31,443 nucleotides of DNA from DASPUH01 sp035622975 (GTDB taxonomy: Bacteria; Chloroflexota; Limnocylindria; Limnocylindrales; CSP1-4), in NCBI GenBank assembly GCA_035622975.1, contig DASPUH010000038.1, positions 1 to 31,443 of the forward strand. Reading direction: 5' to 3'. The translations under genes and the position numbers were made by a program. Numbering within the stretch: the stretch's first letter is position 1; each line of letters opens with the position of its first letter. Of this stretch, positions 15,710 to 22,402 are shown piece after piece. The notes below the pieces were generated by a model. It saw only the letters and a program-made list of their open reading frames with translations. It was not told the DNA's origin and made no database searches.

Positions 15710-16120
15710 ATGAAACTCGAGCTGGGCCACCGCGGCGACTACGCCGTGCGGGCCATGCTGGCGGTCGCGCGAGCCCCCGCCGGCCGGCCCATGTCGGGGC
15801 CGGCCATCGCGGCCCAGATGGGTGTGCCGGCGCGCTTCCTGCCCCAGATCACCGGTGCGCTGGTGCGAGCTGGCCTGCTGACCTCACGAGCCGGGCGGAG
15901 CGGGGGCTACCAGCTGGCGCGGCCCGCCGACCGGATCTCGATCCTCGACGTGGTCGAGGCCGCTGACGGGGCAGGCCGCCGGCAGACCTGCGTGCTTCGC
16001 GGCGGGCCGTGCCGGGCGCAGGGGCGGTGCGACGTGCACGACGTCTTCTTCGCCGCCCAGGAGGCGCTGCTGGGACGCCTGCGCGAGGCGACGCTGGCGA
16101 GCGTCGTCGATCCGCCATGA
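15710..16120 (+). CDS. Rrf2-family transcriptional regulator with three-cysteine cluster site (NsrR/IscR-like)
   Basis: The product has 136 residues, the usual Rrf2 size. The N-terminus GHRGDYAVRAMLAVA and the winged-helix region (FLPQITGALVRAGLLTSRAGRSGGYQLAR, shown by its ends at about 43 and 71) are typical. Cys94, Cys101 and Cys107 (CVLRGGPC then RAQGRC) are spaced as in iron-sulfur binding NsrR/IscR proteins. Divergence from nirK suggests an NO-sensing role, released when NO damages the cluster. The ATG follows GGGGGTGG. The ~85-nt leader holds the DosR-like box and a bulged 7-bp hairpin (15678-15698) just before the ribosome site. NsrR identity is inferred, not proven; IscR or RsrR-type function is possible. 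Confidence 0.85.
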   Translation: MKLELGHRGDYAVRAMLAVARAPAGRPMSGPAIAAQMGVPARFLPQITGALVRAGLLTSRAGRSGGYQLARPADRISILDVVEAADGAGRRQTCVLRGGPCRAQGRCDVHDVFFAAQEALLGRLREATLASVVDPP

Positions 16121-16224
16121 ACGTGCCCGCCCATCAAGGCACCGCCGAAGGACACGAGCGGCTTCACGCCGATCGCCCGCTCTACCGGATCAAACACGCC
16201 TTCGCGCGTCCGCGGGTGACCTGA
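16117..16224 (+). CDS. Possible 35-residue ORF coupled to the Rrf2 gene
   Basis: An ATG overlaps the Rrf2 stop (ATGA) and the frame runs 35 codons, beginning MNVPAHQGTAEGHERLH and ending FARPRVT, with the stop directly beside the stop of the convergent phosphatase gene. It is basic and has four His. I do not recognise it. It fills the whole space between the two genes. Translation is plausible through coupling but the frame may be fortuitous. Confidence 0.25.
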   Translation: MNVPAHQGTAEGHERLHADRPLYRIKHAFARPRVT

Positions 16225-16235
16225 TCAGGGCGCGG
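16210..16235. terminator. Nested palindrome between convergent genes
   Basis: CCTGATCAGG (16220-16229) is a perfect 10-bp palindrome, flanked by CCGCG (16210-16214) and CGCGG (16231-16235). It sits exactly where the Rrf2 transcript and the phosphatase transcript meet. It could act as a bidirectional terminator, but there is no T-run. Confidence 0.3.
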
Positions 16236-16839
16236 GGCGCACCTCGAACGAGGGGTCGCCGGCGTTGAACGCCAGGAGGAGCGGCCTCGCGCCCGGCTCC
16301 ATCACGGCGGGACGGCAGTTGCGCATGCGCAGCGACTGCGCGAACGACGGCGGCAGGCCGAGCGCCGTCGCCAGCAGGATCCGAAGCATCCGACCGTGGC
16401 CGACGATGAGGGTGGTGCCGCCCGCATCGCCCAGCGAGGCGAGGAAGGACCGGGCGCGCTCGGCGACCGCCTCCTCCGGCTCGACCCCCGGGATCTGCGC
16501 CCCGTCCCGTCGCCGGGTGGCCGCGAGGGGGTCGGCTTCGAGTTCCGACTCGGACCAGCCCTCGTATGGCCCGAAGTCCATCTCCCGCAGCCGGTCGTCG
16601 ATGACGAGGGGCGGGGCGTCCGGTCGGGCGGCGAGCACGAGCTCCGCCGTGCGGCGGGCACGGCGGAGCGGCGAGGCATAGGCGCGGTCCCAGCGAACAG
16701 GGGATAGGTCTCCAGCGAGGATCGCGACCTGACGCTCACCTCGCTCGCTGAGGGGCCGGTCGGTGAAGGACAAGAGCCGCTCTTCGGCGTTCCAGTCCGT
16801 CTCGCCGTGGCGGACGAGATAGATGCGAGGTCGGTTCAC
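16225..16839 (-). CDS. Histidine phosphatase family protein (phosphoglycerate mutase-like)
   Basis: The product has 204 residues, starting GTG at 16839. The LVRHGETDWN motif places the phospho-accepting His at residue 11 with Arg10. LREMDFGPYEGWSE carries the acid/base Glu, and TLIVGHGRMLRILL the second catalytic His. These make a complete active site of the RHG superfamily. Members include cofactor-dependent phosphoglycerate mutases, alpha-ribazole phosphatase CobC and many sugar- or nucleotide-phosphate phosphatases. The short length and single-domain form favour a phosphatase over a glycolytic mutase. The substrate cannot be told from sequence. It lies 115 bp downstream of sqr on the same strand, separated by a strong hairpin, so it may be transcribed separately. 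Confidence 0.88.
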   Translation of the reverse strand: MNRPRIYLVRHGETDWNAEERLLSFTDRPLSERGERQVAILAGDLSPVRWDRAYASPLRRARRTAELVLAARPDAPPLVIDDRLREMDFGPYEGWSESELEADPLAATRRRDGAQIPGVEPEEAVAERARSFLASLGDAGGTTLIVGHGRMLRILLATALGLPPSFAQSLRMRNCRPAVMEPGARPLLLAFNAGDPSFEVRPAP

Positions 16840-16915
16840 GGCGTCATCGTCAGCGGCCGAGTGGGGCGGCGCAAGGCCCTGAAGGTCATCGGGTCGCCCA
16901 GTTCATTCACAGGCT

Positions 16916-16950
16916 CCGAGTCCGGCCGACGACGCCGGCGGCCGGCTCGG
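16916..16950 (-). terminator. Strong hairpin after sqr
   Basis: CCGAG-T-CCGGCCG (16916-16928) pairs with CGGCCGGCTCGG (16939-16950): a 12-bp GC stem with a single-base bulge and a loop of about 10 bases, starting 5 bp beyond the sqr stop. No T-run follows on the minus strand, so termination would not be of the classic intrinsic type. It may instead mark the operon's 3' end or protect the message. Confidence 0.5.
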
Positions 16951-16954
16951 GACG

Positions 16955-18112
16955 CTAGACGCGGCCCTTGGGCACGGTGTGCCAATAGGTCTTGTTGAAG
17001 ACGATCTTGCCCAGGTGCCAGAAGCGGTTCGGCCGCGGCGGCTTGGGCGGATGGGCGTAGTCGAACTGCAGCAGCGTGCCCTTGCCGTCGCCGACCTCGA
17101 AGAAGCACATGACCTTGCCGGCGTAATCGGCGTGCTTGCCACTCGGCTGGCGGCCTTCGATGGCCGCGGCCACGCGCTCGGCCACGACCGGCGCCTCGAA
17201 GTGGGCCGTGGACCCCGCCTTCGACAGCGGCAGGTCGGTCGCATCGCCGAGGGCGTGGATGTGGGGCTGGCCGGCCACCTGCAGGGTCGCCTTGTCGGTC
17301 GGCAGCCACCCCCCGGGGGCACTGGCGAGGCCGCTGGCGATGAGGAACGGCTGGCCGGTGTGCGGCGGCACGAGGATCAGCAGGTCGTAGCCCAGCTCCT
17401 CGCCCTCGAGACTCTGCACGACCTTGCGGTCCGCGTCGATGCTCTCGACGTTGAAGAACGTGTGCAACTCGATGCCCTTCTCCTCCAGGATCGGGGTGAC
17501 CATCTCGCTGACCGACTCGATGGTGAAGGCGCGGCCGATCGGCGAGCAGAAGTGCAGCTCCGACCGTTCGCGCAGGTGGCGCTGGCGCAGCTCGGCCTCG
17601 ATGAGGAGGGCCACCTCCAGTGGCGCCGGCGGGCACTTGTAGGGCATGCCGGCGATGCCGATGACGATGCGGCCACCGGTGAACGCATCGAGCGCGTGCC
17701 GCAGGTCCAGCGCCGCCTCGGCCGTGTAGAAGTGATGGGCCTCGGTGTCGAAGTGGTCGATGGCCTCGGGCACGATGCGGCAGCCGGTGGCGATCACGAG
17801 CTCGTTGTAGGGCACGGTCTCGCCCCACTTCAGGGTGACCGTCTGCTGCACCGGGTCGACCTTCTCGACATCGCCCACCACCAGATGGACGCGCGGATCC
17901 AGGAGTGATGTCTCCGGCCGTGACAGGTGACTGGCCCGCTCGCCGCCCATGGCGATGTACATGAACCCCGGCTGGTAGGTGTGCCGGCCGGTCGCGTCGA
18001 TGAGCGTGATCGTGGTGTGGTCGTTGTCCAGGCGCTCACCCAGGCGCTTGACGAGGAGGTTGGCGGTCAGCGTCCCGCCGACCCCGCCTCCCAGGATGAC
18101 GATGCGGTCCAC
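16955..18112 (-). CDS. sqr: Sulfide:quinone oxidoreductase-like flavoprotein
   Basis: The product has 385 residues. The FAD-binding GGGVGGTLTANLL is at 8-20 and the second FAD contact HALGDATDLP at 286-295. Cys111 (ATGCR), Cys160 (PYKCPPAP) and Cys336 (KVMCFFE) match the three cysteines of the sulfide-oxidising site. An amphipathic C-terminus (PNRFWHLGKIVFNKTYWHTV) fits monotopic membrane binding near quinone. It should oxidise sulfide to sulfane sulfur/polysulfide and reduce quinone. It is last in an operon of TusA/DsrE sulfur carriers, 6 bp after tusA, implying that its persulfide product is handed to those proteins. A flavocytochrome c-like or NADH dehydrogenase role is less likely given the cysteines. 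Confidence 0.88.
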   Translation of the reverse strand: MDRIVILGGGVGGTLTANLLVKRLGERLDNDHTTITLIDATGRHTYQPGFMYIAMGGERASHLSRPETSLLDPRVHLVVGDVEKVDPVQQTVTLKWGETVPYNELVIATGCRIVPEAIDHFDTEAHHFYTAEAALDLRHALDAFTGGRIVIGIAGMPYKCPPAPLEVALLIEAELRQRHLRERSELHFCSPIGRAFTIESVSEMVTPILEEKGIELHTFFNVESIDADRKVVQSLEGEELGYDLLILVPPHTGQPFLIASGLASAPGGWLPTDKATLQVAGQPHIHALGDATDLPLSKAGSTAHFEAPVVAERVAAAIEGRQPSGKHADYAGKVMCFFEVGDGKGTLLQFDYAHPPKPPRPNRFWHLGKIVFNKTYWHTVPKGRV

Positions 18113-18118
18113 GGTCGC

Positions 18119-18370
18119 CTACCGCAGCTTCTCGACGATGATCTCGTCATAGCCGTCCCGGGCTTCGACGCCGACGAGGCGATGGCCGGCCTTGGCGACC
18201 CACTTGGGGATGTCCAGCTTGGAGCCGCTGTCCGACGAGAGGACGGCCAGCACGTCGCCCACCTGGGCTTCACGGATGGCGCGGATGAGCTCCATGAGAG
18301 GGCCCGGGCAGTAGCTGCCGCGGGCATCGATGGTGCGGGTCACGGCGGGGCCCGGGATGGTCTCGAGCAT
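18119..18370 (-). CDS. tusA: TusA-family sulfur carrier protein (copy A)
   Basis: The product has 83 residues. IDARGSYCPGPLMELIRAI contains the single conserved active-site Cys21 in the CPxP context that defines TusA, here CPGP. TusA proteins accept persulfide sulfur on this cysteine and pass it on. The protein lies between dsrE2 (20 bp) and sqr (6 bp). The ATG at 18370 is chosen because it follows an AGGA-type site and gives a standard-length TusA; the longer frame upstream is within dsrE2. It differs clearly in sequence from the second TusA at 18962, so the two are not recent duplicates. Confidence 0.9.
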   Translation of the reverse strand: MLETIPGPAVTRTIDARGSYCPGPLMELIRAIREAQVGDVLAVLSSDSGSKLDIPKWVAKAGHRLVGVEARDGYDEIIVEKLR

Positions 18371-18390
18371 GACGGAGGGTCCTTTCCGGT

Positions 18391-18951
18391 CTAGATGAAG
18401 AGGCTGGCGTCGGCCTCGGTCATCATCGCGATGGCCGTGGCGGCACCGGCGGGCTCGCCCATCTCGTCGATGAGGTCCTCGCGCTTGAGGCCGAACATGT
18501 CCATCGTCATCTGGCAGGGGATGAATTCGACGCCCAGCGTCGTCGCGGCTTCCAGCAGCTCGCGCGGGCTGGCCACGTGGTACTTCTTGCTGAGGACACC
18601 CATCATCCACGGGCCCATGCCCATGAAGTTCATCTTGCTGAGCTTCAGGTGGTCGATGCCGGGCCGCTGCATGAGCGTCAGCATCTTCTGCATCCAGTTT
18701 TCGCCGACGATGCGCTTCTGGTCCTTGACGAACGGCAGCAGACCCCAGAACGTCACGAAGACCTTGCAGCGGACGCCGCTGGCCGCGGCGGTCGAGGAGA
18801 GGATCATGACGGGCCAGACCTTGTCCAGCTCGCCGCTCCAGTTGACGATGATGAGTTCCTTCGTCTTGACCTCGCCTTCCGGCTGGGGGGCCGCGGCGGG
18901 CGACGGCTCGACGGGGATGGGCGGCGCGATCGGCTCGGCGAGAAGGGTCAT
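18391..18951 (-). CDS. dsrE2: DsrE2-type sulfur carrier (DsrE/DsrF/DrsH-like family)
   Basis: From the ATG at 18951 the protein is 186 residues. A Pro/Ala-rich, low-complexity N-terminus (about 1-28) precedes the DsrE-like fold from KELIIVNWSGELDKVW. Cys146 in EFIPCQMTMDMFGL is the conserved persulfide-carrying cysteine; Cys62 (VRCKVF) is also present. Hydrophobic and Met-rich stretches (NFMGMGPWMMGVL) suggest membrane association, as described for DsrE2 proteins. In known systems DsrE2 passes sulfur to or from TusA, and it lies between two tusA genes here. A longer frame upstream to 19023 overlaps tusA and is not used. Confidence 0.85.
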   Translation of the reverse strand: MTLLAEPIAPPIPVEPSPAAAPQPEGEVKTKELIIVNWSGELDKVWPVMILSSTAAASGVRCKVFVTFWGLLPFVKDQKRIVGENWMQKMLTLMQRPGIDHLKLSKMNFMGMGPWMMGVLSKKYHVASPRELLEAATTLGVEFIPCQMTMDMFGLKREDLIDEMGEPAGAATAIAMMTEADASLFI

Positions 18952-18961
18952 CGTGGGTGCC

Positions 18962-19198
18962 TCACTTGTGGCGGATGACGAAGCGGTAGACCGCGCCGTC
19001 GACGCTCTGTTCGACGAGTTCATGGCCGGTCGTGCGTGTCCAGGCGGCGAAGTCCTTGACCGACCCGGCGTCGGTGGCGAGGACCTCCAGCAGGGCGCCG
19101 GACGCCAGCGGCTTGATCGCCTGCGCGGTCTTGACGATCGGCATCGGGCAGCTCAGGCCGCGGGCGTCGACGTGGGTGGTGATCTCGAGGGTCGCCAT
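18962..19198 (-). CDS. tusA: TusA-family sulfur carrier protein (copy B)
   Basis: The product has 78 residues, typical of TusA. The VDARGLSCPMPIVKTAQAI motif has active-site Cys17 in the classic CPMP sequence. The rest fits the two-layer alpha/beta fold (GALLEVLATDAGSVKDFAAW). It follows dsrE by 20 bp and precedes dsrE2 by 10 bp. Two dissimilar TusA proteins in one operon may have different partners, for example one for DsrE and one for DsrE2 or SQR. Confidence 0.92.
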   Translation of the reverse strand: MATLEITTHVDARGLSCPMPIVKTAQAIKPLASGALLEVLATDAGSVKDFAAWTRTTGHELVEQSVDGAVYRFVIRHK

Positions 19199-19218
19199 GG
19201 GATGTACCTCCAGGTGGC

Positions 19219-19641
19219 TCAGATGAAGACGACGGGGCCCTCACTGGCCGTGATCAGGAACGCCGCCACGCCCTCCACGCCGTCGACGAGGGGATCCAGG
19301 TCGGGCGCGTCAAGGTGCAGCAGGTCCATGGAGAGCGAGCAGGCCTGGATGTCCACGCCGCCGAGCTCCTTGGCCTGCCGGAGGGTCTCGGCCCAGGGCG
19401 CCTGACCCGCCTCGCGAAGGGCGTCGACCGCGGCACGGCCGGCCGGGCCGGCCTCGGGAGCCAGGCCATGGTCGTCGGCGATCCGCGCCGTGCGGAAGGC
19501 GTCGAGCGCCCAGTACTGCAGGAAGATGTTGACCGGTCGACCGAGCGCGGCCGCGCCGGCCGTGAGGACCGCGGCTGCCTGGAGCTTGTCGTCCGTGCCG
19601 GAGAAGAGGACGAGGTTGAGGGGCTGGCTGGAGTCATCCAC
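19219..19641 (-). CDS. DsrE-family protein
   Basis: The product has 140 residues. NLVLFSGTDDKLQAAAVLTAGAA is the family's N-terminal strand-helix, and Cys101 in VDIQACSLSMDLLHL corresponds to the sulfur-carrying cysteine of DsrE-like proteins. It is probably soluble. As part of the arsR-led operon it likely shuttles persulfide sulfur with the adjacent TusA. It is distinct from the membrane-type DsrE2 two genes downstream. True reverse-Dsr genes (dsrF, dsrH, dsrAB) are not in the window, so a sulfur-oxidation or sulfur-trafficking role is inferred from SQR and TusA. Confidence 0.87.
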   Translation of the reverse strand: MDDSSQPLNLVLFSGTDDKLQAAAVLTAGAAALGRPVNIFLQYWALDAFRTARIADDHGLAPEAGPAGRAAVDALREAGQAPWAETLRQAKELGGVDIQACSLSMDLLHLDAPDLDPLVDGVEGVAAFLITASEGPVVFI

Positions 19642-19647
19642 CGAGGT

Positions 19648-19998
19648 TCACCTCGCGAGCGACGAGACTGGGAGCGAGGGCAGGCCGCCTTCCGCGGCGA
19701 TCGCCCCGAGGCGGTTGAGACGCCGCCGGAGCACCGCACGCATGAGGTCGCAGGCGACCATCACATCGGGGTCGACGAGCCGGTAGCGGACCTCGCGGCC
19801 GTCCCGTTCGGCCTCCACGACCCCCGCGGCACGCAGGACCGCCAGGTGCTGTGAGGCGTTCGGCTGGCTCATGCCCATGGCTTCGGCCAGGTGCCCGACC
19901 TCGAGCGGGCCGGCGGCCAGGGCGTGCAGGATCTCCAGGCGCCTGGGGCTGGCCAGGGTCCGGAGGACCTCGGCCTGCAGGATCGTGATGTCGTCCAT
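19648..19998 (-). CDS. ArsR-family transcriptional regulator of the sulfur operon
   Basis: The product has 116 residues. The winged helix-turn-helix is clear: TLASPRRLEILHALAAGP, then LAEAMGMSQPNASQHLAVLRAAG and the wing VEAERDGREVRYRLV. The only cysteine is Cys83 (MVACDLM). The metal-binding ELCVCDL motif reads PLEVGHL, and the two-cysteine disulfide switch of BigR/SqrR is not present. It is first in a run of six minus-strand genes with gaps of 6-20 bp, so it almost surely regulates its own operon, probably in answer to sulfide or persulfide. With a single cysteine, sensing would need an intersubunit link or another ligand. This is inference. Confidence 0.88.
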   Translation of the reverse strand: MDDITILQAEVLRTLASPRRLEILHALAAGPLEVGHLAEAMGMSQPNASQHLAVLRAAGVVEAERDGREVRYRLVDPDVMVACDLMRAVLRRRLNRLGAIAAEGGLPSLPVSSLAR

Positions 19999-20003
19999 GC
20001 CGC

Positions 20004-20027
20004 GACTATCGACATATGCGCACGTGC
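20004..20027 (-). promoter_or_regulatory. Candidate operator/promoter of the arsR sulfur operon
   Basis: CATATG (20013-20018) and GCACGTGC (20020-20027) are adjacent perfect palindromes just upstream of the arsR start. GATAGT (20009-20004 on the minus strand) could be a -10 for a leaderless message, being 5 bp from the ATG. No good -35 is visible. The rest of 20034-20223 (about 190 bp) is GC-rich and shows nothing I recognise. Confidence 0.3.
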
Positions 20028-20223
20028 TGATGAGTGCCGGACGGCCCCTCCCGGCGGGCCGCAGGTCACATCGCCGTGCGGACGGATGCGGCGGGCAGCG
20101 TGGTGACGAACCGCGCGCCGCCGGTCGGGAAGGGCTTCAGCGCGGCGGTCCGCATGAGCCGTTCGGCACTGGTGGCGGCGCCGCCCGGCCGTCACGATGG
20201 GCTGGTCACCGGGAGGTGTCGTC

Positions 20224-20856
20224 ATGTCGCGCTTTCCAGCCGTACTCGCCTTCGTCTTCGCCGCGTCGCTGGTCGCGGCCTGCACCGCCACGCCGACCCC
20301 GCCGCCAGCGACCACGGTGTCGCCGGCACCCACGGGCACCGTGACCGCACCGGCCACAGCCACCTCGTCGCCCGTCCCGTCCGCGACCGCCACCCCGACG
20401 GCCAGCACCTCGCCTGAGCCGACCGATGCCCTGGGGCCGTTCGTCTGCGGCAGCCCCATCACCCTGGCCGCCGTCGGCACCGGGCAGGGCGTCACCACGA
20501 GCGTCCGCGTGGGGCTCCACCCGGGCTACGACCGGCTCGTGTTCGAGTATGCCGGCGGGCGGCGACCCCAGTTCATCATCGACGTGGTGACACCGCCCTT
20601 CAGCCTTGACCCGAGCGGACTGCCGCTGGCAGTCGAGGGCACCCAATTCATGCGGATCCGACTCAACGGCGTCGTCGTCGGCTATCCCGGGGCCACGAGC
20701 TTCCAGCCCGGGGGCCCGTTCATCGTCGACGTGGAGCGGATGGGTGAATACGAGGGCCAGCAGAGCTGGATCGTGGGTCTCGCGGCAGGGGTTTGCCCGC
20801 GGGTGTTCGGCCTGACTGGGCCGAGCCGCTGGGTCGTCGACTTCGGCCGGCCCTGA
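20224..20856 (+). CDS. Putative lipoprotein with AMIN-like domain
   Basis: The product has 210 residues. The signal peptide ends in SLVAAC with lipidated Cys20. A Thr/Pro/Ala/Ser-rich flexible linker (21-67) follows. The globular part (about 70-210) has GLHPGYDRLVFEYAG, PPFSLDPSG and an ending SRWVVDFGRP, a pattern I associate with the AMIN-like beta-sandwich of exported actinobacterial and Chloroflexota proteins. Cys75 and Cys193 may form a disulfide. The ATG at 20224 follows GGGAGG; an upstream in-frame ATG at 20197 would spoil the signal peptide. Function unknown; it is isolated between two opposite-strand operons. Confidence 0.72.
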   Translation: MSRFPAVLAFVFAASLVAACTATPTPPPATTVSPAPTGTVTAPATATSSPVPSATATPTASTSPEPTDALGPFVCGSPITLAAVGTGQGVTTSVRVGLHPGYDRLVFEYAGGRRPQFIIDVVTPPFSLDPSGLPLAVEGTQFMRIRLNGVVVGYPGATSFQPGGPFIVDVERMGEYEGQQSWIVGLAAGVCPRVFGLTGPSRWVVDFGRP

Positions 20857-20860
20857 CCGG

Positions 20861-20879
20861 GGCCGCCGGTTCAGCGGCC
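20861..20879. terminator. Hairpin between convergent lipoprotein and GNAT genes
   Basis: GGCCGC, a 7-base loop and GCGGCC lie across the 14-bp gap between two converging stop codons and into the end of the acetyltransferase gene. It is placed like a bidirectional terminator, but the stem is short and lacks a T-run. Confidence 0.3.
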
Positions 20880-21392
20880 GGTGGGCAGGGTCAGGGGAAC
20901 CGTGCCGGCGGCCACCGGGCCGACCCTGGTCCAGGGGTCGCAGGCCATGACCAGCTCCAGCAGGGCCACGTTGTCGAGCTCGGTGACCGCCTCCAGGTCG
21001 ACGATGCCGCGCGCCTTCGCCCACGCCAGGCCCGCCTCCAGGAGCGCGGTACCCACGTGATGGCGCTGCGCCGCGTCGGCCACCACGATGGCGAACTCCA
21101 CCCGCTGGTCGCCGCGGGGCTCCAGGCAGAGGTGGCCCACGATGCGGCCGGGCTGGTCCCCATCGGCCACGACGGCCACGAATCCCTCGCGGTGCTCGTG
21201 GTCGACCAAAGCATAGGAGGTCGCCTCCGCCGGTGAGATCCCGGCGCGGGTGGCCATGAAGCGGTGGTGCCGGGCCTCCGGCGACAACTCGGCGTAGAAG
21301 CGCTGCAGATCGGCCGCGTCGCCACGGCTGACGGGCCGCACGCCGACCCCCGGGAGGGAGGGCGTGATCGCCGCTCGTGTGGCGACGGTCAC
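20871..21392 (-). CDS. GNAT-family N-acetyltransferase
   Basis: From the GTG at 21392, whose bases overlap the TGA of the alcohol dehydrogenase gene, the product is 173 residues. GVRPVSRGDAADLQRFYAEL is a typical GNAT start. VEFAIVVADAAQRHHVGTALL (shown by its ends) is strand 4 plus the acetyl-CoA pyrophosphate loop, and NVALLELVMACDPW is the usual C-terminal part. It resembles the GNAT units fused to or found with acyl-CoA/Pat-type proteins (FYAELSPEARHHRFM). It is the last gene of the GTPase-OTC-carbamate kinase operon. The acetylated substrate is unknown; a protein lysine or a metabolite of the operon is possible. Confidence 0.83.
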   Translation of the reverse strand: MTVATRAAITPSLPGVGVRPVSRGDAADLQRFYAELSPEARHHRFMATRAGISPAEATSYALVDHEHREGFVAVVADGDQPGRIVGHLCLEPRGDQRVEFAIVVADAAQRHHVGTALLEAGLAWAKARGIVDLEAVTELDNVALLELVMACDPWTRVGPVAAGTVPLTLPTGR

Positions 21393-22402
21393 GGCACGAG
21401 CACGGCGGTGCCCTGCAGGGTGCCGGCCCGCAACCGCTTGAGGGCCACGACCGCGTCCGCCAGGGGGAAGGGCTGCGGGTCGGTCTGCAGGGGGATGCGG
21501 TGGGCCAGGTCCAGGAATTCGCGCCCGTCGTGGCGCGTGAAGTTGGCCACGCTGCGGATGCCGCGTTCCCACCACAGCCGGTCGTAGTCGAAGGCCGGCA
21601 CCGCGTCGAGGTGGATGGCGTTGATGGCCAGCGTGGCCCCGCGAGCCAGGGTCCCGAGCGCAGCCACGACGACGCTGCCGGCGGGCGCGAAGGTGACCGC
21701 GCCATCGAGGGGTGCCGGTGGCTGCTCCGCATAGCCGCCCACCCAGGCCGCCCCCAGGGCCTCGGCGCGCGACCGTTCGGCTGGTGAACGGGTGAAGACG
21801 GAGACGTCGCAGCCCCAGTGACGGGCCACCTGGAGCGCCAGGCGGGCCGATGCCCCGAAGCCGAACAGGCCCAGGCGCCCACCCGGCTCGATGCCGCAGA
21901 GCTTCAGCGCCCGGTAGCCGATGATGCCGCCGCAGAGGAGCGGCGCGGCCTCCACATCGCCGAACGACGCGGGCAGCTGATAGACATGGTCGGCGGCGGC
22001 TGTTAGGTAGTCGGCGAAGCCGCCGTCACGATCCCAGCCCGTGAACCGGGCGGCCGGGCAGAGGTTCTCGTGCCCGGTCCGGCAGGCCCGGCACGTGCCG
22101 TCGACGTCCGCGACCCACGGCACGCCGACGCGCTCGCCGATGGCCCAGCCAGTGACGCCTGCGCCGAGGGCCACGATGTGGCCGACCGCCTGATGGCCGG
22201 GCACGACCGGCAGGCGGTGCGCCGGCAGGTCGCCCATGACGAGCTGGAGGTCGGTCCGGCAGACGGCACAGGCGGCGACCTTGATGAGCAGCTCCCCGGC
22301 GTCCGGGCCGCCCCACTCGGCCCGGGTCAGGTGCAGGCGGCTTCGGGTGAGCGCCCCGGGCGCGGCAAGCTCGACGTGGTGGCCCGCCACGGGGTCGCTC
22401 AT
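21389..22402 (-). CDS. Zinc-dependent alcohol dehydrogenase (AdhA/AdhP-like MDR)
   Basis: The product has 337 residues. The catalytic zinc site is AACAVCRTDL with PGHQAVG, where Gln replaces the usual Glu of GHE. The structural zinc lobe keeps three cysteines (CRACRTGHENLC), and the position of the first of the usual four is Asp (VDG). The Rossmann motif is LGLFGFGASARLALQVA. It oxidises or reduces an alcohol/aldehyde pair with NAD(P). ATGA overlap with carbamate kinase upstream and GTGA overlap with GNAT downstream make it part of one translated unit, which is unexpected for carbamoyl-phosphate metabolism. The missing fourth cysteine may weaken structural zinc binding. Confidence 0.88.
   Translation of the reverse strand: MSDPVAGHHVELAAPGALTRSRLHLTRAEWGGPDAGELLIKVAACAVCRTDLQLVMGDLPAHRLPVVPGHQAVGHIVALGAGVTGWAIGERVGVPWVADVDGTCRACRTGHENLCPAARFTGWDRDGGFADYLTAAADHVYQLPASFGDVEAAPLLCGGIIGYRALKLCGIEPGGRLGLFGFGASARLALQVARHWGCDVSVFTRSPAERSRAEALGAAWVGGYAEQPPAPLDGAVTFAPAGSVVVAALGTLARGATLAINAIHLDAVPAFDYDRLWWERGIRSVANFTRHDGREFLDLAHRIPLQTDPQPFPLADAVVALKRLRAGTLQGTAVLVP

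Noticed and set aside
20284..20424. Thr/Pro/Ala repeats after the lipoprotein signal peptide
   Set aside because: This is an ordinary low-complexity linker of exported lipoproteins, without a regular repeat unit.
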